Positions 1 through 8,909 of a DNA stretch of 64,000 bases are shown here, one piece after another. The DNA is from Rhizobiaceae bacterium (GTDB taxonomy: Bacteria > Pseudomonadota > Alphaproteobacteria > Rhizobiales > Rhizobiaceae), in NCBI GenBank assembly GCA_029233925.1, contig JARGOX010000001.1:1-64000 (forward strand), given 5' to 3'. The notes under the pieces were generated by a model that saw only the letters and a list, made by a program, of their open reading frames with translations, did no database searches and had not been told where the DNA came from. Each line of letters starts with the position of its first letter. Position 1 is the first letter of the stretch. The translations under genes were made by a program, and so were the position numbers.

Positions 1-135
1 TCCTCTCAGGAAGCATGGACCAAATCACAGATACACGGAAGATAGGACACTCTCCCTGCAATAAGCGACGCCTCAACCGGGAACACAAACTGAAACAGAA
101 ATGGGGCCACCTGACTTGGTGGCTCTGCCATTGCG

Positions 136-177
136 ATCACATCACCTTCAAATGCCTTCAGTTGAAGATGATGTGAT
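136..177. repeat. Long inverted repeat just after soxD
   Basis: Arms at 136-151 and 162-177 are 16 bp long and match at 15 of 16 positions, with a 10-nt loop. On the minus strand the hairpin begins 6 nt after the soxD stop codon. It is not followed by a T-run, so it may be a 3' mRNA-stabilising hairpin, a dispersed palindromic element or a weak terminator. The rest of 1-183 holds no gene I can support. Confidence 0.6.
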
Positions 178-183
178 TGGCAA

Positions 184-1284
184 TCAATCAATGGCACCGG
201 CGCCGCTTTCGTCTTCTTCACCCTCCGGCGTGACGTCCAACACCCGCGCATGCATCGTGACTTTTGCAGGTTCGGGCATGCAATTGCTCATGCATGGTTC
301 CAATCCGGCGGCATAATGCGGCTCGTCCTGACGATTATCGGCAATGAAGTTTTCTTCATTTGGCAGACGCATTTCAGCGAAGTTGTCGCTGGACAATTCA
401 AAGTCCTCGTCAGTGACGATATCGTTCAAATAGAGCAGATAGGCCGTCAGGGCGTAAACGTCGTCATCGGAAAGCGACTGTGCATTGCCAAAGGGCATGG
501 CACGTTTCACATAGTCAAAGACCGTGGACAGATAGGGCCAGTAGGAGCCAATGGTCTTGACGGGCCGATCGTCGGTCAACGTCCCCTGCCCCCCGGCCAG
601 AACAGGCCAGCGGCCTTCGCCTTCGCCGAACGATCCGTGGCAGACAGCGCATTGTTCATCGAACAGTTCACCGCCTTTGGCGACCGTGCCGCTTCCAGCT
701 GGAAGCCCCTGGCCGTCCGGCCGTATGTCTATATCCCATGCGGCGATTTCTTCCGGCAGCGCCGGGCGCCCGAGATGATAGGTTCCGTGGTTGGCCACCG
801 GTGCATCAGCGACCGGTGCAATTGCCACTTTCGCTTCAGGTTTTTTCTCTTCGCTTACAGCAGCATCCGCTGGTTTTTCTGATTCCTGGGTTGATTCGGC
901 CGAAAAACTCTTCAGATAGGCGATGACATTTGCGACATCCTTGTCTTTCCTAAGTCCGGCAAAGGACATCTTCGTGCCCTTGATATAGGCCTTGGGTTTT
1001 TCAAGATATTTCCCGACCGTCTCGTCGTTCCAGACAAGGCCTTCATCGCCGGCAGCCTTCATAGACTTGGAATATTTGAAACCGTCGACTGTTCCGGCCG
1101 TTCGCCCGAACACGTCATTGAGATGCGGACCGACCTTATTCCTGGCATTATCACCAACCGCATGACAGGACGCACATTTCCTGAATACTTTTTTGCCCGC
1201 ATCCGCATCCTGCGCGAAGGCCTGAGCACCGGTCACAATCAGCAACCCGGCTACTGCACCAAACAGCCTAAGAGATTTCGACAT
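184..1284 (-). CDS. soxD: SoxD, diheme cytochrome c of the Sox(CD)2 sulfur dehydrogenase
   Basis: SoxD is the electron-accepting diheme cytochrome subunit of periplasmic sulfane dehydrogenase SoxCD, which removes six electrons from SoxY-bound sulfane sulfur. The 366-residue protein has a signal peptide (residues 1-24) and two c-type heme sites, CASCH at 37-41 and CAVCH at 212-216, with a class I cytochrome Met ligand near residue 106 in the first domain. The domains are joined by an acidic, Ala/Pro/Lys-rich linker (about 130-165). The ATG at 1284 was chosen because a GGAG precedes it at good spacing; the reading frame is open well upstream but has no signal peptide there. It overlaps the soxC end by 17 nt, indicating translational coupling, as expected for a fixed-ratio complex. 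It is the last gene of the sox unit. Confidence 0.95.
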   Translation of the reverse strand: MSKSLRLFGAVAGLLIVTGAQAFAQDADAGKKVFRKCASCHAVGDNARNKVGPHLNDVFGRTAGTVDGFKYSKSMKAAGDEGLVWNDETVGKYLEKPKAYIKGTKMSFAGLRKDKDVANVIAYLKSFSAESTQESEKPADAAVSEEKKPEAKVAIAPVADAPVANHGTYHLGRPALPEEIAAWDIDIRPDGQGLPAGSGTVAKGGELFDEQCAVCHGSFGEGEGRWPVLAGGQGTLTDDRPVKTIGSYWPYLSTVFDYVKRAMPFGNAQSLSDDDVYALTAYLLYLNDIVTDEDFELSSDNFAEMRLPNEENFIADNRQDEPHYAAGLEPCMSNCMPEPAKVTMHARVLDVTPEGEEDESGAGAID

Positions 1285-2560
1285 TTTCTGTCTCTCCATC
1301 TGTACGAACCTGCCAGGTTTGTATGCCATTGTTGTGGTAAATCGAGTTGTCGCCGCGCGCTGCTCTGAGCTCATTTTTTGTCGGCTGTACATTTCCGAAT
1401 TCATCAATGGCCCGCGATTGCAGGTACATCTCAGACCCGTCCCAATTGAACTCATGATAAAAACGGTGCAACGATTTGGACAGGCTTGGACCATCAATGC
1501 GCGCCGTCTGCCAGTTGCGACCGCCATCCAGGGACACGTCAACCCGCTTTATCCGGCCATGACCAGACCAGGCAAGTCCGGTCAAAACGGTGTGTCCGCG
1601 TCCATGGGTAATGGGCATTTGCGGGCTCGGACTGGTGATGACCGATTTGACATCCATCGCCCAGGTGAAACGGCGCGCTTTGCCGTTTGCAAGAAGATCC
1701 GTGTATTTGGATGTTTCCTCACGGTGATGCCAGGGCTGATCACCCACTTCGATGCGGCGCAACCATTTGATCCACATATTGCCTTCCCAGCCGGGAACGA
1801 CAAGGCGGATCGGGTAACCCTGTTCCGGTCGCAGGGCCTCTCCATTCATCTTGAATGCCACAAGGCAATCATCAAGCGCCTTGTCCAGTGGAACGGAACG
1901 GGTCATGCCGGAGGCATCGGCGCCCTCGGGAAGCAGCCAGGCAGCATTGGATTTCAAACCCGCCTCCTGCAGCAGCAGCTTCAGCGGGATGCCGGTATAC
2001 ATGACATTATGCACCATGCCATGGGTGAACTGGCAGCCATTCAACTGGGAACCACGCCACTCCATTCCGGAGTTGGCGGCACATTCGAGAAAATACACAT
2101 GATTTTCGCGCGGAAAGCGCATCAGATCCTGCATGGTGAAGACCAGCGGATTGTCGACCAGGCCGTTGATCATCAGGCGGTGATCGGCAGGATCGATCTG
2201 GGCTACACCGCCATGATGGCGCTCAAAACACAGCCCGTTCGGGGTGATGATACCATCAAGCTGGTGGATCGGCGTGAAATTGATGGATGAAATCGGATCA
2301 GCAGTCAGCCAGGGGACGTCGCGGCGCACCACGTCAGCTTCAAACTCGGAGGGAACACCATAGGGCGCGGCATCGACACCATCACCCAGCACCTGATTCC
2401 ATTCCTGAATTTCGGTGATCAATGGATCCGGCGCGGCCGCAACTGCGGCTCGTGCACCCAGCGCGGTGGCAGCGACACCACCGGCGACAGCAACGCCTCC
2501 ACTCAGAAATGAGCGACGGCTTTTATTCGGATGGGTTTTATTTTGCGATTGATCGGACAT
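1268..2560 (-). CDS. soxC: SoxC, molybdenum cofactor subunit of sulfane dehydrogenase
   Basis: SoxC is the sulfite-oxidase-family molybdoenzyme that works with SoxD on cysteine-S-sulfane bound to SoxYZ. The 430-residue protein begins with a Tat signal (SRRSFL at 15-20, then an Ala/Gly-rich hydrophobic stretch), so it is exported folded with its cofactor. The molybdenum-ligating cysteine is visible as Cys160 in FLECAANSG. The C-terminal half has the Ig-like dimerisation domain of the sulfite oxidase family. The start has a strong GGAGGA ribosome site. The 119-bp gap to soxB contains an AT-rich dyad (2579-2602), so soxCD could have its own SoxR-controlled promoter besides read-through from soxB. 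The presence of soxCD predicts complete oxidation of thiosulfate to sulfate without sulfur globules. Confidence 0.96.
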   Translation of the reverse strand: MSDQSQNKTHPNKSRRSFLSGGVAVAGGVAATALGARAAVAAAPDPLITEIQEWNQVLGDGVDAAPYGVPSEFEADVVRRDVPWLTADPISSINFTPIHQLDGIITPNGLCFERHHGGVAQIDPADHRLMINGLVDNPLVFTMQDLMRFPRENHVYFLECAANSGMEWRGSQLNGCQFTHGMVHNVMYTGIPLKLLLQEAGLKSNAAWLLPEGADASGMTRSVPLDKALDDCLVAFKMNGEALRPEQGYPIRLVVPGWEGNMWIKWLRRIEVGDQPWHHREETSKYTDLLANGKARRFTWAMDVKSVITSPSPQMPITHGRGHTVLTGLAWSGHGRIKRVDVSLDGGRNWQTARIDGPSLSKSLHRFYHEFNWDGSEMYLQSRAIDEFGNVQPTKNELRAARGDNSIYHNNGIQTWQVRTDGETENVEIS

Positions 2561-2578
2561 GATTCCTCCAATAATCCC

Positions 2579-2602
2579 AATATATTCAAATATTCATATA
2601 TT
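2579..2602. promoter_or_regulatory. Candidate SoxR operator upstream of soxCD
   Basis: Seven-bp arms AATATAT (2579-2585) and ATATATT (2596-2602) flank a 10-bp core. Read on the minus strand it contains ATATATGAAT, the same ten bases as found upstream of soxR (8833-8856) and of the MBL gene (11467-11490). It lies 19-42 bp upstream of the soxC start codon. Assignment to SoxR is an inference from position and sharing. Confidence 0.5.
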
Positions 2603-2679
2603 TCAAGATGCAGATGGGCATCAATGTAAAATATCTCATATTCTTTAGATAAAACCCACCAAACACGGCCTGTGCCGTG

Positions 2680-4371
2680 TCACATTCCGACAACCTTTAC
2701 AGCGTCATTCTTCGGCATATTCACAACACCAAGGCGCGTGATGTAATTTTCCATCAGATCGTAGATCGCTGGTCCTTCCACGCCTTCATTCACCGAGGCC
2801 CAACCAGCAACAACATAATTACGAGCCGGATCAATCGGTTCACCGGTTTTCAACATGGTCATATTGGTGATGCGGTTGCCGATATTTTCCTTGGGAGCAC
2901 AGGTATACCCCATGCCGCCGACACGAACCATGTCACCACCCTGCTGGAAAAAGGGATCCTTGTTGAACAGGTTGTCACACACATCTTCCAGTATATCCTT
3001 GATCTGTGCGCCCGAAAACTCAAGCCGGTACACAGACGGATAGGACATCGAAGTCTGTGTATAAAGATCGTCGACCGTGATGTTCTGTCCCGGCAACAGG
3101 GTCGTCCCCCAACGAAAACCGGGGCTGAATGAGAGTTCAGCGTCCCGCTCTTCAATCATGCCCTGGCAGATCAGGTCGTCCCAGGTGCCGTTGAAATTAC
3201 CGCGACGGTAGAGAAGTCCCTCGGTTTTTGCGAGCACCCGATTGCATTCCGCCTCATAGGGCGCACGGACCTCATCAATTTTTGCGGCCATTTCCGGATC
3301 GGGGGTAATCACATCGGAAAACACCGGGATCAGTGTGGAATTATAATCGACGACCTCGCCATTTTTCACCTCGAGATCCACCCGTCCCAGATATTTGCCG
3401 TGGGATCCGGAAGACAAAACCAGCGTTTTGCCAATCTTGATGGCCTCAGGCACCGCATCGTGTGTATGGCCAGTCAGGATGACGTCGATACCGCTGACTA
3501 CGGTGGGCAATTTCTGATCAACATCAAAACCGTTGTGGGAAAGAAGAACAACAATTTCGGCGCCCTCTGCGCGCGCTGCATCTACATTTGCCTGCAGCAC
3601 GTCCGGGCGAATTCCGAAAGACCACTCGGGAAACATCCAGCGCGGATTGGCTATCGGTGTATAGGGCATGGCCTGCCCAATGACTGCAACCTTGTGCCCG
3701 CCTTTTTCGTAGAAGGCCGTATGCTCAAAAACCGGCTCATCCCATTCCGTATCAAAAATGTTGCTGGCAAGAAACGGATACCCCATATCGTCAATCAGTT
3801 CGAGAACACGATCCTGACCTAAGGTGAATTCCCAGTGACCGACCATGGCATCGGGTTTCAGGAGCTTCATGCAATCGACCATGTCCTGACCGTTGGTCTT
3901 CAGTGATGTGTAGGACCCCTGCCATGTGTCTCCTCCGTCGAGGAACAGAACAGAGTCATCACCGCGCTCGGCGCGGATCGCCTTGACAAGCGTAGCCGTG
4001 CGGTCGAGCCCACCCAGTTTGCCATAGGTTCTGGCCAGATTGACATAATCAACCATGGTGTGGACATAGGCCAGCGGCGACCCTGCAGGAATATTGAAAT
4101 GCTTGAGAAAAGCCTCCCCCACCAGATGCGGTGGCATGCCTTCAAAGGCACCTACCCCGAAATTTTCTGAAGGCGGGCGAAAATAGAGGGGCTTCAACTG
4201 CGCATGCACATCGGTAAAGTGCAGCAGCGTTACCTTGCCCTTGGCATCAAATTTGAGCAGATCATCTTGCGTAAGCCGCTGCTGGGCGGCAACCCGGGTC
4301 AATCCACCTGCATAGCCGGTTGTTGCCGCCACGACTGCTGACCACTGGAGAAAATCACGTCTGGAAAACAT
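2680..4371 (-). CDS. soxB: SoxB, dimanganese sulfate thiol esterase
   Basis: SoxB hydrolyses the terminal sulfone from cysteine S-thiosulfonate on SoxYZ, releasing sulfate in the periplasm. The 563-residue product starts with a Tat signal (SRRDFL at residues 3-8). It shows the metallophosphatase motifs of the 5'-nucleotidase family: DVHAQ, GGDTWQGS, GHWEF, LLSHNG and GHTHDA, which carry the dinuclear metal ligands, followed by a C-terminal 5'-nucleotidase domain. The ATG at 4371 is preceded by GAGGA at normal spacing; an upstream in-frame ATG at 4449 would destroy the Tat signal position. It follows soxA by 111 bp. Confidence 0.96.
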   Translation of the reverse strand: MFSRRDFLQWSAVVAATTGYAGGLTRVAAQQRLTQDDLLKFDAKGKVTLLHFTDVHAQLKPLYFRPPSENFGVGAFEGMPPHLVGEAFLKHFNIPAGSPLAYVHTMVDYVNLARTYGKLGGLDRTATLVKAIRAERGDDSVLFLDGGDTWQGSYTSLKTNGQDMVDCMKLLKPDAMVGHWEFTLGQDRVLELIDDMGYPFLASNIFDTEWDEPVFEHTAFYEKGGHKVAVIGQAMPYTPIANPRWMFPEWSFGIRPDVLQANVDAARAEGAEIVVLLSHNGFDVDQKLPTVVSGIDVILTGHTHDAVPEAIKIGKTLVLSSGSHGKYLGRVDLEVKNGEVVDYNSTLIPVFSDVITPDPEMAAKIDEVRAPYEAECNRVLAKTEGLLYRRGNFNGTWDDLICQGMIEERDAELSFSPGFRWGTTLLPGQNITVDDLYTQTSMSYPSVYRLEFSGAQIKDILEDVCDNLFNKDPFFQQGGDMVRVGGMGYTCAPKENIGNRITNMTMLKTGEPIDPARNYVVAGWASVNEGVEGPAIYDLMENYITRLGVVNMPKNDAVKVVGM

Positions 4372-4482
4372 ATCAACGTCCTCGCTGTTTACGATCTGCC
4401 TGCGGAAAGGACCGCATTTTCCGGAATCCGGATACAAAAAGGGCGGCATTTTTCTTCAAATGCCGCCCCCCTAAATTGATAT

Positions 4483-5340
4483 CTAGTTACGCACGGCCGG
4501 TGTCTCGACAGAAAGCCCCTGTCCGCGTGATGCGACATAGAGTTCAAGCGCAACAAATTCGTCCGAACCGCGTTTGTAGGGTTTTGCACGAATATTATCC
4601 ATGCAGCCCTTGAAGCGGCGGTGTATGGAGCCCAGACCAGACCATTTCAGCCGATAGACAGGGAAACCATTGATCTGGCCCTGGCTCAAATGGTCGGCGC
4701 GGATCATGTTGCCATTGTTGTCCTCGTGGCAATTCGCACAGGACATGTCCAGTTGACCAACCCGTGTGTAATAAAGGTCTTTACCCTTCTGGAACCAAGG
4801 CGTCATCTCGCCATCGGTCTGCACTTCAACCGGCATGCCGCGTGACTGCAACCCGATCAGAGCAGTCATGCCCAACATGTCTTTGGATTCCCATTTCCAG
4901 GGCTCGGCCTGCATCCGTTCGGTCCGACACTCATTGATGATATGTTCAAGGGTTTCCGGTTTTCCAGTCGATGCATTCCAGCGCGGCAATTTTGCACGAA
5001 GACCGGCAAATTCCTCCGCCCCGCCCTCATGGCACGATGCACAGGACTTGCCTGCCGCTCCCTCGACAACATCAAACTGTTCAATGGCCTGGTCAACAGC
5101 GCCAAATCCAGGGTTTTCAAAATCATCCGCCTGCAACGACTGTGTTTCATCGCTGCGATAGCGCCAGCCGGAATAGAGTGTTTCAAACGGACTGTCTGGC
5201 GCCGCTGTGACCTCTGTCACGATTTCCTTCCCGTCGATGAAGAGTTGATCTTCATCGGGATCTGCCTGTGCTGCCAGACCCATGGTAAGCGAGAAACCAA
5301 TCACACCTCCGACAACCATGCTTTTTCTTATCAAATTCAT
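4483..5340 (-). CDS. soxA: SoxA, diheme subunit of the SoxAX cytochrome
   Basis: SoxA, with SoxX, oxidatively couples thiosulfate to the SoxY cysteine. The 285-residue precursor has a Sec signal peptide and two heme-binding motifs, CASCH (100-104) and CANCH (201-205), so it is the diheme form found in Paracoccus and Rhodovulum. Cys246, in GCMDNIRA, is the position of the active-site cysteine persulfide that ligates the catalytic heme. Cys138 is the likely ligand of the first heme. The ATG at 5340 sits six nt after GGAGGA; the in-frame ATG at 5346 is too close to it. Confidence 0.95.
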   Translation of the reverse strand: MNLIRKSMVVGGVIGFSLTMGLAAQADPDEDQLFIDGKEIVTEVTAAPDSPFETLYSGWRYRSDETQSLQADDFENPGFGAVDQAIEQFDVVEGAAGKSCASCHEGGAEEFAGLRAKLPRWNASTGKPETLEHIINECRTERMQAEPWKWESKDMLGMTALIGLQSRGMPVEVQTDGEMTPWFQKGKDLYYTRVGQLDMSCANCHEDNNGNMIRADHLSQGQINGFPVYRLKWSGLGSIHRRFKGCMDNIRAKPYKRGSDEFVALELYVASRGQGLSVETPAVRN

Positions 5341-5408
5341 TTTCATTCCTCCCGTGGAACGCCAGACATTGGATTGATCAGTCAGTCAAACGGACCTGAC
5401 AAAATTGA

Positions 5409-5735
5409 TCAATCCAAAGCGATCTTTTTCTCGGTATCGTAAACCTTGCCATCATCATCGGTCCAGACGAACCGGAATGTGCCCGCCTCCATCACCTTTG
5501 CGGTGAATTCGAAATAGGGATTTGCCGAGATCGCCGGGTCAATGTCACAAGAAAACACTGGTGTACCATTAAAAAAGCACTCGAACTTGTTGATAATATT
5601 GCGCGGGATTGCGTTTCCTTCTTTGTCCTTGCGCTGACCAGACTCCATATTGTGACTGATCAGGGTCTTGATGGTGATGACTTCACCGGCAGACGCAGAC
5701 TTGGGAACTTTAACGCGGGGTTTTGCTGTTGCCAT
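5409..5735 (-). CDS. soxZ: SoxZ, sulfur carrier complex subunit
   Basis: SoxZ is the Ig-like partner of SoxY in the SoxYZ carrier, which holds the growing sulfur substrate on a swinging arm. The product is 108 residues, has no signal peptide of its own and is expected to reach the periplasm bound to Tat-exported SoxY. The start is ATG 5735, nine nt after GGAGG; an in-frame TTG at 5741 is an alternative. It lies 21 nt downstream of soxY, consistent with one transcript. Confidence 0.94.
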   Translation of the reverse strand: MATAKPRVKVPKSASAGEVITIKTLISHNMESGQRKDKEGNAIPRNIINKFECFFNGTPVFSCDIDPAISANPYFEFTAKVMEAGTFRFVWTDDDGKVYDTEKKIALD

Positions 5736-5756
5736 TTTCAATTTCCTCCGAGGCCG

Positions 5757-6212
5757 TTAGCCGCCACAACCGCCGATGGTCACTTTGACCTCGCGCTTGT
5801 CAATATACACTTTTCCGGTGCTGGTTTTGGCAACCGCCACAACGTTCTGGGTTTTTGCCAGCCGCATGCGGGTTGTTGCCGATGCTTCACCGCTCATGGG
5901 CGTAAAGTTGAAAACCACAACTTCCGGATTCGGATTGCCTTCAGCATAGATGGCCACGGATTCCACGTAGTCATCAGCCGTCATAGGACTTTCAACGGTC
6001 ACAGACACGGGAACGGTATTGCCATTTTCGGCAATCTCCGGTGCCTTCAGTGTCATCATTCCGCTTTGGGGCTCCGCCCCTCCACTGAACGCCTGCACAG
6101 CAGCACTGGTATCTTCCGCATTCGCAAATGCCGGACCAATACGCATGCCTGCTATCGTGAAGGCAATTGCACCCGTGGAGAATGACAGGGCTTGTCGTCT
6201 TGTCAGTTTCAT
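5757..6212 (-). CDS. soxY: SoxY, covalent sulfur-substrate carrier
   Basis: SoxY is the carrier that binds thiosulfate through one C-terminal cysteine. The 151-residue protein ends in GGCGG, the diagnostic flexible arm with the substrate cysteine two residues from the end. The N-terminus carries a twin-arginine signal (LTRRQAL, then a hydrophobic core). A strong AGAGGAG ribosome site precedes ATG 6212. It is placed between soxX and soxZ, as in other alphaproteobacterial sox operons. Confidence 0.96.
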   Translation of the reverse strand: MKLTRRQALSFSTGAIAFTIAGMRIGPAFANAEDTSAAVQAFSGGAEPQSGMMTLKAPEIAENGNTVPVSVTVESPMTADDYVESVAIYAEGNPNPEVVVFNFTPMSGEASATTRMRLAKTQNVVAVAKTSTGKVYIDKREVKVTIGGCGG

Positions 6213-6235
6213 TTCTTGATCTCCTCTAGCGATTG

Positions 6236-6697
6236 CTATTCTTTGAGCGTACCCAGATAGGCAACCACATCTTCAACATCCTGAGCGGACAATATGGTTT
6301 TGCCCTCAAATTTTTCGGCTGGCCGGGCGCCATTCTTTACCCGGTAAAATGATGGCATGATGGTTTCATCACCCAATACGACTTTGGAATTCACCACAAT
6401 TGCCCGCAACTCGGCCTCTTCCCAGCGGTCGGCGGCACCATCAAGCGGCGGGCCGACTTCACCATGAAACAATTGCTCTTTGATCTCCGAATTGACGTGA
6501 CAGGCAAGGCAATTGCCGAGTTTGCGATTGGTGAAAACTTCCCTGCCCCTGGCAGCATCACCGGGCTCACCGGTCAGTGACATCACTATTGTTTCTTCTT
6601 CAAACTTGACATCATCTGGCGCGATCGTTCCCGCCCATGCCGCTGTCGGAGCAGCAGCAATGAACAATGCCAGCAGTATATTCGATTTCAAAGACAT
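6236..6697 (-). CDS. soxX: SoxX, monoheme cytochrome c of SoxAX
   Basis: SoxX accepts the electrons released when SoxA couples thiosulfate to SoxY. The 153-residue precursor has a Sec signal peptide (about 1-22) and one c-type heme motif, CLACH at 63-67. A late Met in the segment MPSFYR is the probable axial ligand. GGAGGAG lies upstream of ATG 6697 at about 10 nt. It is preceded by a 264-bp gap that probably holds the main soxXYZAB(CD) promoter. Confidence 0.94.
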   Translation of the reverse strand: MSLKSNILLALFIAAAPTAAWAGTIAPDDVKFEEETIVMSLTGEPGDAARGREVFTNRKLGNCLACHVNSEIKEQLFHGEVGPPLDGAADRWEEAELRAIVVNSKVVLGDETIMPSFYRVKNGARPAEKFEGKTILSAQDVEDVVAYLGTLKE

Positions 6698-6961
6698 ATT
6701 GCCAGTCTCCTCCCCAATCGTGATAAAATTATCCAGAACATATCGGCATTATACCGCACCGATTGGCATGCCCTGCTCCTATATGCATTCTATTCCATGA
6801 CAGAAGTCTTATCTATGACAGAATTCTTTGCTTCCTGAAACAGTGCCATTTTCAGGACCTGCCTCCTACAGATTCTCATTCCTTAACCAATATCTATGCA
6901 ATAACACGCAAAAGATCAATGCATAAATATGATTATTTGAATGTGTTTGTGCCTGGGCGGC
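6698..6961. promoter_or_regulatory. soxX upstream region with a candidate SoxR operator
   Basis: This 264-bp non-coding, AT-rich gap separates soxW from soxX. At 6928-6944 it contains a segment that matches the minus-strand dyad upstream of soxC at 15 of 17 positions (TATGATTATTTGAATGT). It is just downstream of the soxW stop and about 230 bp upstream of soxX. No convincing -35/-10 pair could be picked by eye. Confidence 0.4.
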
Positions 6962-7549
6962 TTATTCAGCTTCCAGACGACCCTGCTCGCGTAGTTCATT
7001 GATAATACGTGCGTGATATTTCTGGAAGTGCTCGTCTCCCTCATAGGCTTTTTCGTGCACCCATCGAAACATGTTCAGGAATGTCCACTTGCCAAAGGCT
7101 CCGGGCATTTTTTCTACAGCCGCCTGCCCGGCATCACCGTCTCCGGGATTGGTGGGCGGCATGAACAGGATTGTCGGTGTGAAGGCCACGCCCCATTTGC
7201 GAATGGCGGCTTTCTCCGTCAGCACTTCACCGTCCAGATCGGTCACTTCTTCATCACCGAACATGTTGTACTGAACAACCTTGAAATTGGCCTTGATGTA
7301 ATCGGCCACTTCCGGGTCACTCAAGAGCACCTCATGCATTTTTTTGCAATAGATGCAGCCCCTTTGTTCAATAAATATGGCAAGGCGCTTGCCCTCTTCA
7401 CTGGCTGATTCAATGTCTTCCGCCATGTCCTTGAAAGTGAGGGAAAACCAGTCCTGTTTGTGCAGGCCATCCTCACCGAGGGTAACTGCGGATGCAGGCA
7501 CAATTGTCAGGAAGGCAAACAAAAGGGTGATCAGCGAATGTCGAATCAT
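6962..7549 (-). CDS. soxW: SoxW-like periplasmic thioredoxin
   Basis: A thioredoxin-fold protein of 195 residues with a Sec signal peptide (about 1-22) and one redox motif, CIYC at 65-68. Family knowledge: SoxW is reduced by the membrane protein SoxV and keeps Sox components active, probably by reducing the SoxY disulfide. It lies 11 nt downstream of soxV and has GAGG before the start. The C-terminal part is acidic and longer than in minimal thioredoxins, as in the SoxW/DsbE-like group. Confidence 0.88.
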   Translation of the reverse strand: MIRHSLITLLFAFLTIVPASAVTLGEDGLHKQDWFSLTFKDMAEDIESASEEGKRLAIFIEQRGCIYCKKMHEVLLSDPEVADYIKANFKVVQYNMFGDEEVTDLDGEVLTEKAAIRKWGVAFTPTILFMPPTNPGDGDAGQAAVEKMPGAFGKWTFLNMFRWVHEKAYEGDEHFQKYHARIINELREQGRLEAE

Positions 7550-7560
7550 AACAGCCTCTT

Positions 7561-8295
7561 TTATCCAATGGTTGAGAAAACGGGGAAGGTTTCAAGCAGC
7601 CATTGCGCGATGACCTGCATCCGGCCGGTGATGAACAGGATGCCTGTCAGCACCAGCAGCAGACCCATGATCATCTCGATCTTGCGCATGTGCTTCTTGA
7701 ATCTGTTTGCCCAGCCGATGAAACGGCTGGCGAAAGCACCGGCCAGAATAAACGGAATGCCGATGCCCAGTGAATAGGTCGCCAGAAGCCCGGCGCCTTG
7801 CAAGGCCGTTCCTTCAGCGCCGGCAATGAAGAGGATCGCGGCCAGGACCGGCCCCACGCAGGGTGTCCAGCCGAAAGCAAAGGCCAGTCCCATGACATAA
7901 GCGCCAAACAGCCCGGCTGGTTTGCGCTGCACGTCTACGCGCGCTTCGCGATAAAGCAATGCGATGCGGAAAACACCTAGAAAATGCAGGCCCATGATGA
8001 TGATCAGAACGCCGGCGATTGTTCCCAATATGTCATAATAGCGCGCCAGCGATTGGCCAATGACACTGGCCGTTGCGCCCAACGCCACAAAAACCGTCGT
8101 AAATCCGGCAACAAACATGATTGACGACCACAATATCCGCCGGGCAACGGCACTTCCCGCATTGTCGTCTGTCAACTCATGGAAACTGGTCCCCGCCAGA
8201 TAAGCAAGATAAGGTGGAACAATGGGCAATACGCAGGGCGACACAAATGATAAAAGTCCGGCAATAAACGCCGCTCCAAAGCCGATGTCCAACAC
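7561..8295 (-). CDS. soxV: SoxV, CcdA-type membrane thiol-disulfide transporter
   Basis: SoxV moves reductant from cytoplasmic thioredoxin across the membrane to SoxW. The 244-residue protein has about six hydrophobic segments and the two conserved cysteines of the CcdA/DsbD core, Cys21 in VSPCVLP and Cys146 in TPCVGP. The start appears to be GTG at 8295, eight nt after AAGGG; no ATG gives a full first helix. It is the first gene of the leftward sox unit and diverges from soxS across 140 bp. Confidence 0.9.
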   Translation of the reverse strand: MLDIGFGAAFIAGLLSFVSPCVLPIVPPYLAYLAGTSFHELTDDNAGSAVARRILWSSIMFVAGFTTVFVALGATASVIGQSLARYYDILGTIAGVLIIIMGLHFLGVFRIALLYREARVDVQRKPAGLFGAYVMGLAFAFGWTPCVGPVLAAILFIAGAEGTALQGAGLLATYSLGIGIPFILAGAFASRFIGWANRFKKHMRKIEMIMGLLLVLTGILFITGRMQVIAQWLLETFPVFSTIG

Positions 8296-8435
8296 TTGAA
8301 TGCCCTTTGTCTTGACTGATCAGGCCTTGCCGGATCGAATTCCCGACCTATTTTGATCAGAAGATGTTTAAATATGCAGTTTTTCGTATATATTGCAATC
8401 ATGCAAATGAAAATCGAAGACAAGATTGTGTGCTG
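8296..8435. promoter_or_regulatory. Divergent soxV-soxS promoter region
   Basis: The 140-bp AT-rich gap must hold the promoters for the leftward soxVW unit and rightward soxSRT. At 8370-8394 it has an imperfect dyad, with AAATATGC on the left and GTATATATT on the right. This resembles the candidate SoxR sites only loosely. Confidence 0.35.
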
Positions 8436-8798
8436 ATGCTTAAAAATGCCAGACAGATATTCACTTTTGCCGGATTGTTTTTCCTTGTTCTGACGCCGGT
8501 GACATGGAGTGCCGAACTGGTCATGCTGGAGCGTGTCGGATGTGTCTGGTGCATGAAATGGGATGAGGAAGTCGGCCCGATCTATCCAAAAACGCCCGAA
8601 TCCAAAACTGCGCCTTTGCGCCGCGTCGACATTGATGAACCGTGGCCCGATGATCTTGTCAATATTGCCAGGGACCAGTTTACACCGACATTCGTTCTGG
8701 TGGCCGATGGCAAGGAAATCGGACGCATGCGCGGCTACGCTGGCGATGAGTTTTTCTGGGTGTTGCTGAATGAAATGCTGGGCAAGCTTCCAATGTAG
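8436..8798 (+). CDS. soxS: SoxS, periplasmic thioredoxin-fold thiol reductase
   Basis: A 120-residue thioredoxin-fold protein with a hydrophobic signal sequence (about 7-25) and a CVWC redox motif. In related sox clusters SoxS reactivates SoxYZ by reducing mixed disulfides. The likely start is ATG 8436, which places the signal peptide correctly; the upstream frame to 8364 is open but the added residues are hydrophilic. The ribosome site is weak. The gene is divergent from soxV and the first of soxSRT. Confidence 0.82.
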   Translation: MLKNARQIFTFAGLFFLVLTPVTWSAELVMLERVGCVWCMKWDEEVGPIYPKTPESKTAPLRRVDIDEPWPDDLVNIARDQFTPTFVLVADGKEIGRMRGYAGDEFFWVLLNEMLGKLPM

Positions 8799-8832
8799 AT
8801 TGGCCCTTGATATCGTCGCACCCTACTGGATA

Positions 8833-8856
8833 AAATATATGAATTGGTATATATTT
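8833..8856. promoter_or_regulatory. Candidate SoxR operator, perfect 8-bp dyad
   Basis: The arms AAATATAT (8833-8840) and ATATATTT (8849-8856) are exact inverted repeats around GAATTGGT. This is the best of the dyads in the sox region. It lies in the 111-bp soxS-soxR gap, 54 bp before the soxR start, and points to autoregulation. It shares ATATATGAAT with the sites at 2579-2602 (minus strand) and 11467-11490. Confidence 0.6.
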
Positions 8857-8909
8857 ACCATCGAATTGGCTGCATATAGTCGAACAGCAATCTATTTACG
8901 GATCCTGGC

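Noticed and set aside
1319-2290. A 323-codon plus-strand frame opposite soxC
   Set aside because: soxC is certain from the molybdenum-cysteine motif and Tat signal; the opposite frame is not protein-like.
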